Positions 24,501 through 36,500 of a stretch of 64,000 bases of DNA are shown here, one piece after another. Positions within the stretch are counted from its first letter, which is position 1. Each line of letters opens with the position of its first letter. Under the pieces are notes generated by a model that saw only the letters and a program-made list of their open reading frames with translations, had not been told where the DNA came from and did no database searches. This stretch comes from Gyrodactylus bullatarudis (Eukaryota; Platyhelminthes; Monogenea; Gyrodactylidea; Gyrodactylidae): the NCBI GenBank assembly GCA_012064415.1, contig SSNU01000247.1, forward strand, positions 1,922,629 through 1,986,628, in the 5' to 3' direction. The translations under genes and the position numbers were made by a program.

Positions 24501-27500
24501 ATGGATTGGTTTTCATAATTTTTTCTTACAAATTCAATTTCATTGTTCATTCATTATACGCTAATCAAGAATAATTCAACCTATTTTGTGGGAAATAGAC
24601 GATTCAAAAATATTAGAATTTGACCCCAAAAATCTTTAGTCTAGGGCTCAACACGAAAAAATAATAAAATAAAGAAATATTTGCAAAATTAGTGACTTGG
24701 ACATCAAATTTTGGCTACAATTTACATTGGATTTGAGGGACCCTAAGAAATCAGTACCTAGGAATAATCCTGAATAAAAACACACATGATAAAACTTGAG
24801 CAGCTATCAAAAATAGATTTTACAAGATTGTAACTATTACTGCAAAAAAATATCTTTCTTTACAAGCTAGGTAAAAGTGACCATAAATGCAATATTTAAA
24901 AGTATGTATTACAAAAGGGAACCAAAAAGTGAATTAAATCTTAGGGGTTCTCAAATCCAATGTGGGAATGTAACCAAAATTTTATTTTGGCCTACCAGTG
25001 TAACGATATCTGCAAATGCGAATGTAATAATTCTGGAAATCATTCACTTGATGGAAAATTAAATTCAAGATTGGAATAAAAAACATTTAGATTATCCTGA
25101 TGAACTAAAAATTAATAAATAAATTAGACATTATCATTTTCTCACTATAGGTTTTCCATGTGGAAATTAGACGAAAGGAATTTTAATAAACAGCCGACAA
25201 CACATACCTTGGATATCTATGGTTATCGTCTGGAAAATTGTCTTGAAGAAGTTACATTTGGTTTCACCTTAAAAACCATATTTAGTATGTTTTTCTTTTA
25301 ATTCTGTTATTTTAAATTGTTTCTAAACACTCTTTTTCCTTAAAAGAAGCAGAATTGGGTCAAACATTTTCGCCAAGCTTTCGATATCCTAGTTTCCTCC
25401 AAATTCAAGACGTCATCATAGGTTCACAAGCAGAGGAGTCTGGTTTACGACCCAATGATTACGTTATTTCTGTGAGTATTTTGTAAATTTTTATCAATAA
25501 CATGATATTTTGTTTGAATTTACGCTAATGAAACTACAATCAATGAAAGCATTTCCAATCATAAAAAACCCTAATTAATCTAAAATATTTTTATCAAGAA
25601 ATTCTAGTGTATTCTCAAGTATTTCAGGATAGAAAAACAATTTTTCCTCAAATCGGTGAAAGTGAGCCTTTTGAATCGGTTTCAGACCATGATGAAAAAA
25701 CTTTCAAATTCATTGAGAGTCTCTCCTTTAGACTAACGAGAATTAATTCCTCCAAAATGACGACATTAATGTAGTGGTTAAAAGACTTTTCTCCTGTATC
25801 CCTTTTAAAATTTTAGACCAGATACTGGAATTTTGTAGAAAAAATACTCTTTCTTCAACTTGTACCTGTATTGTTGAACTATTTTTAAAAGTTTATTTAT
25901 ATCACCATGTAAAACTATAGTGCTTTACTTTTATTTCTATAAAAAATTTGTACTTGGAGACAATTAGAAATGTATAAATATAATAACCCCCCATCCACCC
26001 TAGCCCCTAATAATTTAACTTAACCATTTCTAACCATTTTTCAGTCAAAAATATTTCATTGATTCTAGAGTAAAATCAGAGTCTCATGCACCTTAAGGGT
26101 CCTTCTCTCTATGTTAAAGTCTATGCTTTTCCCTTTTACCAATTAAATCTACAAGCTATTAGCCAATGGCCTTTTACAATCCCAAGCTCATTAAAAAGAT
26201 ATTGACTTTTAAGATTAAGAATCAGATAAGAAGTTGTGGATTCTAAATAAATTGTTCTTGTAGCAATACATAAATAGGAGGGGTAGATCTTTTGAGTGTA
26301 GAATTAATGAACATCACAGAGATGATAATTACAATTCCAAACTAAATAGAACTCACAGAGGATAGGCACATTTTAAATTTCGAAAATCCAAAGACAATTA
26401 ATCAAAATATTTTACTACTCAAGAATTATTACTGAGGCTCTAGAAATAGGTACAAATAAATGGTTAATTTCGGGTCTTTTAATTTTGTAAAAGTTCATCT
26501 GATTGGTTTCAAGTAAATTTTGAATGGTATTCAGATAAAATTGAAGAAATTTCAGATTACAAGCGTCTCATCCCACTGAAGAAGGTACTTGATTATCTTT
26601 GTACCGAAACATCTTGGAAGAAACTTGATTATATTCCAATTTATTCTAGAGCTAACTGTTATTAACATTTAACATTTCTACTACCTTTGAGCTCAAAATT
26701 TTTCTATTGACTTTGAAGATTTAAAGCAATTAAATGCTGATTTTTGGGATCAACATCAGACAAATAATTCGCCTAGAGAAGCTTCCAGAAATTCGTTATT
26801 ATCGAATAATAACTTGTTTAAATTTTGATAACAATTCTATGAAAATCACGACTCAGTTTTCTCAAAGATATTCAAATTTGATAAAATCCTTAAAATTGTA
26901 ACAATTCTGTCTCTTTGATTGAATACGTCTGTCTTTTTTAGATGCCCAAATCCAAGGGAGGAAATACTAATAATTTCTCCCGTCTATCTTACATTACCTT
27001 CAATAAACTGAGAGAGTTAGTCTTGTATGGATATAAACCATTGCTAAACCAGATCGTGGAATGTAGATATTTTCTATACTCTTTATATTCAGGCATAATA
27101 ATTATCTGTCTTAAAATTTAATTCTTAGACAATTGCAACTGCTTTAATTTCCTTCCCCTGTTATTATTCTACTAAGTAAATAATAATAACACAGTCCTAC
27201 AAATCGGACTTGAATTTTTTTCTACTCAATGATATATTCCACTTTTGTAGAGACTTTTTCGCTGATTTCAGATATTTGCTTCTTAAAAAATTCTACAATA
27301 GAGTTTTTGAGTCATTCGGTAAAAACTGAAAGCCCAACTTGCAGTGCTCTCCCTTTTAAATAGAGAAAAACACGAATGAGATAGATAGACAGAAATGACA
27401 TCATCTTGTTCAGGAATAAATTATTAACAAAAGAGTAGAATGGAATATTCCCTTGTCGCTTTTAGTTTTTGACCTATTCAAAGTCAAATTTGAAAATTTG

Positions 27501-30500
27501 TTTATTTATTTCGAAAATCCTCAACTTTAACTCAATTTTATGCCTATGCAAGCATCTTACTTATTTTTGAATTGAAAAATATTGAATTAACTTGATGTAG
27601 AGATTGAAATTTGAATGGAATAATCTGACAAGATCATTCATTGTCTAAACTGATCTCCCAACCATAGCTATGTTCTCTCAACATTGATACAATATATATA
27701 TATTGATTATATCACTCTTTTCTTTCATAATCCAAACTAACGGGATAAACAATTACTCTGAGGTCATGAGAATATAAATACGCGAGTACATGGATTCATT
27801 GTAAACTTTTTTGATGGGTTTTCATTGTCGGCTCTATATATAACCAACAATGCATAGGTATACATTTATTCATTATCGAAATTTAATGGGAATATCTAGC
27901 GATTTCAATCATATTGATATCTCTCCAAAGTACATTTATTATCATTCACTGATATCAATCTTGAATTACATCTGTTCAATGGGGCTGTGAAAGTCATCTT
28001 GAGTTAGCATCAATACTCTCATTTATAGTCTACAGACTTGGATAATACTCGTGTCCCCTGCATTGTTGGAATATACTAATTAAATCTAGTTCTCCAAGTA
28101 GGAAGCTTCGGAACTCAGGGTAATACGCAAATTTTGAATCTTTTATTATCATTTTTAGAGCCTGAGCAATTTAGTAAAAATAATCGTTTTTGAGGCTCTG
28201 GTCATCATTAGGCATAGTTGGCCAAATCTTGTCAAGTGAGCCGAGGGTAAATTATACAACGATTCCAATGTTACAGAACAAAATTTACTTATTTTTCGAG
28301 TTCCGCAAGCATTCTGATTTCTAATTTCTTTCGAAACGTTGAAATAACGTATTTCCCTTCGATATATATTTGGGAAGACTAGTTCTTATATTTAGCTTCT
28401 TCTTAACCAATATCAGTTAACTCTTAGCTTTTTGTTCCAACTGATATCTTTATTCGAAATAACAATGAAAATTTCTGAGATCAATACCGATTTGATCATC
28501 AAATTTTGATGAAACCCAAGAATTATGACGGGATCAAATTTGCCACGAAAGGAGATATGTATTTCACACCGATATTTCACTAAATTCAGCTATATCATGT
28601 ATGTCTGAAAAATCTGAACGAGACATTTCTGTGCTGAAAGAAGTAGAAGAGAACATGCTCTCCTAACGCAAGATTTTCAAACGCAGGTTTGACAAGGCTT
28701 GTTGATGGTTTTATATCCCATTTATTCATAAAAACAAGAGAGACATCACTCCCCTAGACAGAGGTTATGTTATTCCTTTTAGCTTTGAATTTCATATTTG
28801 CATTGCCAATCACAGTTACTCCTCCCCATTCCTGTGTGCATATTTACCTTCCTCTGTCATGCAATCGAGGAAATAAAGAAGGCATACCTCGTCAACATTT
28901 TCCCATTCAAAACTAGAGAGAGAAAAAAACAAACTGGGAACGAATTTGATATGAGAGACTAAAAGACATGCACTATTTCTCATTAGAAACGAGAATTCAG
29001 TTTATCCTATTTCTCTCAAGTTTTCTCTTTTGATTTTCAATTCTTGTCTGTTTTTTCTCCATACACAAAAATGATACTGATTAGAAAATTAGCTTCTGTC
29101 AAGGCCCATCTTTTCTTTGCATTGAGAATGTTGGTGATCATAGTTTTTAATAAAAACACTGGTAAAATTCAGCCATCTTTGAAATGAGATTATGGGCAAA
29201 ATCGGAATTTACGAATATTTTGAGAAACACCTCTTAAAACTGTGCTATTTAAGCCTATTGAGACGATAAGAAAATCAATCGAAACTGTTATGCACTAGGC
29301 TATGGGTAAATGAAAGCCAATTTATACTAATCTTGGTTATTTTATCTCTTTGAAATTTTTTTTGGTATTTTTGAGATTTGTTTAGTGTGAAAAATTGATT
29401 TTCTGCGAATTTCTGACTTAATCATAGGGCGAACCTCACGAAAGGGTTAATAAAAGATTTGAATAATAAGTGTTATACCATCTGATAGCAGGCTGAATTT
29501 TTAATCGATTTTTAGACTGCTTAAACAAGACGTAGAAGAAAAAATTATTGGCCATAGTTCCGGTTTTCTCTAAAACAAAAGGTAAAACTCTGAATTTTAT
29601 CCCAGTTTATTAAAATAAATCTCATGTTTTAGCATTGTTAGTTGAGACATTTTTTTGAATTTTGTTTATTTATGGTAAATTTTTGCTAGTGTATAGTATC
29701 AGGTCTTTACAGATTTTAGAAATTTTTTCTTTTGATTGGTTCACTCAGTCAATCCTGCTTTAACCAATGAGAAGCGATAATTTTTATTTTTTTTAAATCA
29801 TTACCTATAGATGTTTTGGTAAAGAAATAGTCAAGTACCCTTTTTCAGTGGGATGTAATCTGAACTCTCCTCCAATTTATCTATCTAATAATTCTTGGTA
29901 CAATTCATATTGGTCCATTTTTCCTATCATCATGTTTTTATTTTTGTTTCGTGATTTTTTAAGCTACCTCCTTCCTGTGTGTCAGTTAACCAGGTAAACA
30001 TTTTCACCATGACAACTATGCTTGATGTTGTTCATCTCTGCTAATCATTTTTTGGGAATTTTTGATTTGATCTGATCCAAGTAATTATCTATAATGATGA
30101 TTATTTTTCCAAGTTGGCACTTGACTAAATAACTTTCTTTCTATTTATAAGAAAATACAAGAAATTTTTCAGGATCAAGATTAGTCAGGAAAGCCGGATA
30201 TTTCCATTGGATGATGAAATCTCCTTAGTTTTTTTTAGCAGTAATAAGGACCCTAGACAATAAGTAAAGAATTCTTCGTATCAAATTTAGCGAATTAGAG
30301 ATTTTCTTGTCTAATTTTAATCCTGAATTAACTTCTTTTGACTCCCCCCTTTCATTTTGAAATAGCTGAAAAATTTCCAGGTCAAATTAAGTGTTTGAGT
30401 TTTTTCAATAAAGTGTTTCATTTCTTCTGAGATTAATATCTAAATACATAAATATATTCCTATGCTTTTTAAATTGGGAAGAAATGTTTAGGTGCTTTTT

Positions 30501-33500
30501 CTCGTAGAGCGACAAAGTTGATGATTATCACTGCATTCACAGTGTCAATAGATTCCAACATAGATAGATATCCTAATGTTAGTTTTTTGTGTGGGAAAAA
30601 AGGGAAAATAAAAGCCGGCAAGTAATATAAACAAGGAGTGATATCTCTTGTGAATCATATTTATATGTACATTGTACATGCTTAAAATCTTGAAACATTT
30701 TAAATATGCATATTTCTTTGTAGGATTTTAACTTTAATACAAAAAAATCTCTATATATTCAGGCTTAATCATAGCGTAAACATGAGGTTATTTTGTACAT
30801 TTCTTAAAACATCATACGTGGCAATACTAAAAAGATGATACTCTATCTAGAGCTCACATTGGCCAAGGTAGTTGAAGATTATAGGAATATTTTTACTGAA
30901 CACAGCTAGTTGACATGAAGATGAGAATTTACCAAACTCGATATTTTTCTTCGGATTCACAGAAAAGAATAATTTTTTTATCTTTGTGGTGATTATTTTG
31001 GGAGTGTGTATAGACATGTTTTCTCAGTGAGAGTGTATTCCAATAAGATACAGAAATTATAGTTGGGACATAAAAAGTTTTTTAATTAATATGTTGTATA
31101 ATTAATCAAGTGTCCTTGTTTTTTAATACACTGTGTTATACTTACTTTCATTGTGATAGGAATGTTTTAATTGAGGTTTGAATTAGACCTCTTTCTGCTG
31201 AACGAGCTCTAGGTTTGGCTGAAATATTTGCATCGACACTAAGTTTCGTTTTTAACACTGGTCTAGGTAATACCAGTGGCTGGACAAACTTCTTTTGTTC
31301 ACATAAGCTAGGCTTTTCTTTTTGAACTAGGCACCAAATTTCCACTTTTTCAACTTTTGAATCCAAAATTTTTATCGATTTCGATGATTCGAAGCAGATG
31401 AGCACTGATATTTGGCATCAACATTAGACAAAGAATTCGAATTTATGCATAGAGATAGCGAAGATCATACTTTCTCCGAGAAAAGGTTAGACGTGAAGAT
31501 TTTGGATAATTTGCCTCCGTGATAATCGAAAAATTCAAATGGTTCGATTTCCCACAGTAATGACTATCTTCAGTGAACTTCTACAGGTGAATTCGAATTC
31601 TTTGTCTAATGTTGATCCCAAATATCTGCATTTTACTGCTTCGAATCATCGAAATCGATAAAAATTTTCAAAAGTTGGAAAAGTGGAAATTTGGTACATT
31701 TTCGAAATTCGAAAATCGACCTAATTTTGGTCAGATTGAATTTTTTTCGAATATTTACATCTTATTAATTATTATTTTCTATGAATCCGGAGAAAATTAT
31801 CTAGGTTTTTGTAAATATGGTAAATTCTCATCTTCATCTCAATTAGGTTTAGATTAGGTTTATATAGGTTAATGAAAAATTTTCCCCATACATATATGCT
31901 GGCGTCACTTGGTTCTACCTATGCAATAGGCCCCTCAATCACATTGGAATTTATAAACTAACAGAGTCTTCACTTTAGGCTTGAGTAAATCCTTATGAAT
32001 CAAACTAAATAATCTCTGCGTTTCACATACAATTCTCAATTGCGTGTTATTAACCTCAGTTGATTGATGAGATCATTGAGTCTTCTTCTAATGTCATTAG
32101 CAATGACCCATCACCTTTGAAGATGAGTTTCATTAGAATAATAGTTTACTAATACTATAATTAGAAAAATGTCCAAGAATCAGAAAAACCTAGGATATTA
32201 AATTTCTTTTACATAAGTACATAAAAGTAATTACATCTGTTTGAATTTTTGTGCTTGTTTTATTAAATATTGTATGTAGATATATTTCTCCATCGTCAGA
32301 TTGAAATCTGAACTTGGTAAAATTCCCCATTGGTAAAGAAATGTAAAGAAATCTAGAGTAGAATGTAAAACACTACACTTATTTTTTAATGACCCATTTC
32401 TTGGCTGATACCAAATAAAATTGAAACAATAAGATCAGATAAGACTAACTAATAGTCTTGTTAACTTTATGGTTAAATCATCTGACTAGAACATATCTTT
32501 AATGTTTCTAGAGCGTCCTCTCTTCTTTTTCTTCGCTATTGCTACTCTTCTTATTAGATTTTATCCATTTGATTTTACGCCTTGGTTCATTTAAAACAAA
32601 TTCAATTTAAAATTAAGATTTGCAATTAACTAATTAATCATAGGTTTAAGCAAAATTACATGATAAAGCTGAAAATGAGTTCATCTCCAAAAATGACCCA
32701 AATATTTCCAAAATTCCCCTATTTACAATGTACATTGTAATATTCTTGATGAGGATGATGATGATGATGAATCTTTCTACTGTCTTGTTATTAGTTCTAT
32801 ACATCTAATGTTTACCTTGAATCATTAAATTTTCTCTAATTTCCGCTCTACAAGAGATCCAGTTGATTTTGCATTGCTTTTAAACTGTGTGTAGCACCCT
32901 AAAACATTTCGTCTTTATTATATTGGAATAGTACTGTACATCCTTTATCCAAAACTTTTGTAAGCTCTAAACATTTAGTGAGTCTAGTCTATTGACAAAC
33001 ATGACTACACCTCAATCAGATTTGCCATCACCCAATTTCTTAAAGTTTTTCTCAATTGTGGTTATGAACACTTGAAAATTCCCATAAACGTCCTTCATAG
33101 AAACTTTGTTAACTTTGAATAACAACTCATTTCCCCTTAGTTTTGTTTATTTCTTCCTATAGCAATAATAAAAATTCTTAAGTATAGTCATAAATTATTG
33201 GAAATTCAAAAATGTAATAATACAAATAATACTCAGCCTTAGTTAGTCAATATAAAGATGGGAATTTATGATTTTTTACAACATTCTAAATTCTTTCATC
33301 AAGAAATCGAATTTGATCAAGAATGGAAATATTCAGATGACCAATTGCTGAGAATAAAAATATTGACCCAAGTTTTTAGTAAATTTATAAAGTTTATTGA
33401 TTTTGGAAGATATCAGTATTTTAGAAAAATTGGAGGAAAATATATTTAAACCAAATGTACTTTTCTTGAAGTATCATCAGTGGTAATTCTTTAAAAGTGA

Positions 33501-36500
33501 TAAAAGTTAAAAGATTCATTCAAAATAATAATTTACAAATCATGAAAGAAATAGTAAAAGTCAAAGAAATCAAGAATAAAATGCAAGCTGAAAAAACACC
33601 AAAACTCTCCAAAATAAATAGCAACAGTGAAGAGAAAAGTGAAAAAGCTCACATTGGCCAAGGTAGTTGAAGATTATAGGAATAGTTTTTTGAACACATA
33701 GATTAGGTTTATATAGGTTAATAAGAAATTTTTTCTTTCACCCATACATCTATCATCCCCAGGGTTTTTACAAAAATGAACTCAATTCATAAAAATATTG
33801 AATTTACTATGGAAAGAGAATCTAATGGTATCTTGAGTTTCTTAGATGTCAAATTAACTAGGAAGGAGGATGGGTTAATACTAAGAAATTTCTACAAGAA
33901 GAAGACTGATAATGGAAAATATCTTCATTATGCCAGTTTCAGTCCTTTATCTCATAAGGTTGGCTTAGTAATTGGTCCAAGTAAGAAAATAAGAAAGATA
34001 GCAAACCCTGAAGAATAAACTAACGAAATAGAGAATGCGAAGTTGAACTTGAAGGAAAATGGTTATCCCAGTGAATTTGTTGTCGAAATTCATAGATTAT
34101 TTAGTTTGATTCATAAGCCTAAAGTGAAGACTCTATTAGTTTACAAATTCCAGTGTGATTGTGGGGCCTCATACATAGGTAGAACTATTAGGAAATTATC
34201 CACACGAGCGGAAGATCATTTCAAGAAAGATACTGTTTTTACTAGGCATCTTAAACGATTTTTTCAAAATTTCTTCTCTTCATACCGTGAAAGTGAATTG
34301 CATCATCTAGATTCTTGATCAAATTCGATTTCTTGATGAAAAAATTGAGAATTTTATAAAAATCATATATTCCCATTTTCTAGCTTTAGATATTTGGTCT
34401 ATACTCAGCAGGACCCCACTCTAGACAAAAGTAACTTTCAACACCCACAAAGAGGGTCTGTAGCAAGACTCTTTGTTGCCATGTTGATGCTTAATTACAA
34501 TTCTCTTTCATCTTGACTAAGAAATATTTCTTGATTCTAAGTAATTTGAAATACTCAAAATCCAAACGACAAGGCAGGTGTGTAATTTTTGAATGCTTTC
34601 ACTTTAGTTGGTGATAGCTAATTTGTTTTTTTTACTCTTCACTTCCAAAAGAGAGTTTATTATCTGTTATTCTAGCCTCATTTTGTCTGAGAATTAATTC
34701 ATTTCCCTTACTTATTATAATTATTATAATAGATAAATGAAAACATTATCACTAAGTCGTATTAAACACTGTTTTCTGATTCTTTCAAATGTAAAATTTA
34801 TTCTTGAACTTGTCTGAAGAATTTCGAAATTGCCAGAAATCTTTCACTACTATCCATTAATAAATCATTATCGATTATTTTCATTCATTATTCAATGATC
34901 CAAAAGCGAAATTTGCGATTTTCCTAAATGCAAAAAATTTACCTTGATCTTTAGCTCATTAGAAAGCTTGATAAAATTTGCAGAGGAATTCGTAACTTTT
35001 TTCTTCATTTGAGTTCTGATCCCGATCCTAAAGAGAATAATCTTAAGATCCGTGATCGGAAATTTTCTAGTCATTTTCAATGATGATTTAAATTATGAAG
35101 GGAGAAAGTTTGAGACACCAAAAATTTTTATTTCGAAAATATTTAACTGTTAATTAGAAATTTCCATGAGAGTAAAGATCAATCTATTTATCTTTGATTA
35201 TAATTAGTTGTTAATTTCTTGGGGTATCAAGAAAAAAAATTTGTGGACAAATTTATCAACTTACCAGTCGATAGAGATGTCGTTGAAAACTCAGATGAAG
35301 TTGAGAAAACCACAATTTTCATGAAACTTAATTTCAAAGGAGATGGTTTCAGCAATGATTTAAGGAGAAAGTTAACTGATCTCATCAATCAACATTATAA
35401 CAACATACAATTGAAAATTGTATTCAAAACCAAGAGATTGTTTAACCTGATCCATAAAGATTTACTCGAAACTCAAGAAAAGATTCTATTGATTTACAAG
35501 TTTCAGTGTGACTATGGAGCTACTTATATAGGTCGTACAATTAGGAAGTTATCAACTAGAAGGAACGATCATCTTATGAAAGATACAGCAGTGACCAGAC
35601 ATCTTAGACAAGAAAGGCATGAAGCTTCAATTTCTAACTTTTCAATTCTATACAAAAATCCAGGGGATGACAGTACAAATGTTTGGGTGAAGGAGAAATT
35701 CTTCATAAATAGATAGATATAAACCAAACTTATGTGTCTAAAAAAACATTTCTTATAATCTTCAACTACCTTGGCCAATGTGAGCTTTTTCACTTTTCTC
35801 TCCACTGTTGCTAATTATTGGAGAGTTTTGGTGTTTTTTTAGCTTACATCTTTAATGAATTCTTAACCTGTATCATTTTTAAAGTATTGCCACTGATGAT
35901 GCTTTAAGAAATGTACATATAGCCCTAATCGTTATTTCTAAATCTCCTAATATGATTTTAAGTGGATTTTCGGAAATATTTGAAAATTTACATGAATATT
36001 TAAATCATAAAAATATCAAGAAAAAGACTCAAAATAAATCCAGATTTCTTCTCTTTAATTACATCGTCGATTTTTACTTAATTTACATACTAAACTGATG
36101 GTCTTGTACCTACATTTGTAATTTAATAAAATGTTTACCTAATTAAATTTTTTATTGGAACAAACTGATAAACTTTTGAAAGGAAACTTTTTTTGTCTAC
36201 AAATTATTGGGTCGGCATGTTTGCTTATCCTCCCCCATCTCTCCTCTTCGCAAATGGTTGGAATCACCAAGGGGGTAGTGGAGGGGCTGTTTAGATGCAG
36301 GTATTTGTCTGTTTTTTTCCTGGGGGAAATAAATTAATGTAATTTCTTCTTCATGTTGTTGTTTTTTTAGCCAGCTTGAATAAAAAAAGATAGACAAACT
36401 AACTGATCTCAGAAATCATAGGAAAGAAATCTAGGCAATTTTCAAATCTCTAATCTCTTTATTGACACAAGAATTTTCCCACGTCCATCAAGAGGGAATA

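Larger units (their letters stand above)
20976..25150 (+). other. Shank intron 4 (4.2 kb), rich in mobile DNA
   Basis: This intron contains the family C element, the MULE and a PLE fragment. The remainder, about 23640-25150, is AT-rich with no gene recognised. Confidence 0.6.
33255..34382. mobile_element. Family E terminal inverted repeats enclosing a PLE copy
   Basis: The sequence at 33255-33325 (from ATGGGAATTTAT to GATCAAGAAT) is found inverted at 34310-34382. The PLE segment 33449-34260 lies between them, as if one element inserted in the other or a chimeric unit formed. A single further end lies at 10193-10265. Confidence 0.55.

Noticed and set aside
27690..27705. (TA)n run and other simple repeats such as (GAT)n at 32750 and (TTA)n near 19570
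   Set aside because: Ordinary microsatellites in AT-rich DNA without further structure.
33776..35716. Interpretation of the reverse-transcriptase pieces as LTR retrotransposon or retrovirus
   Set aside because: GIY-YIG endonuclease and hammerhead-bearing inverted termini identify Penelope-like elements; no gag, protease or integrase is visible.
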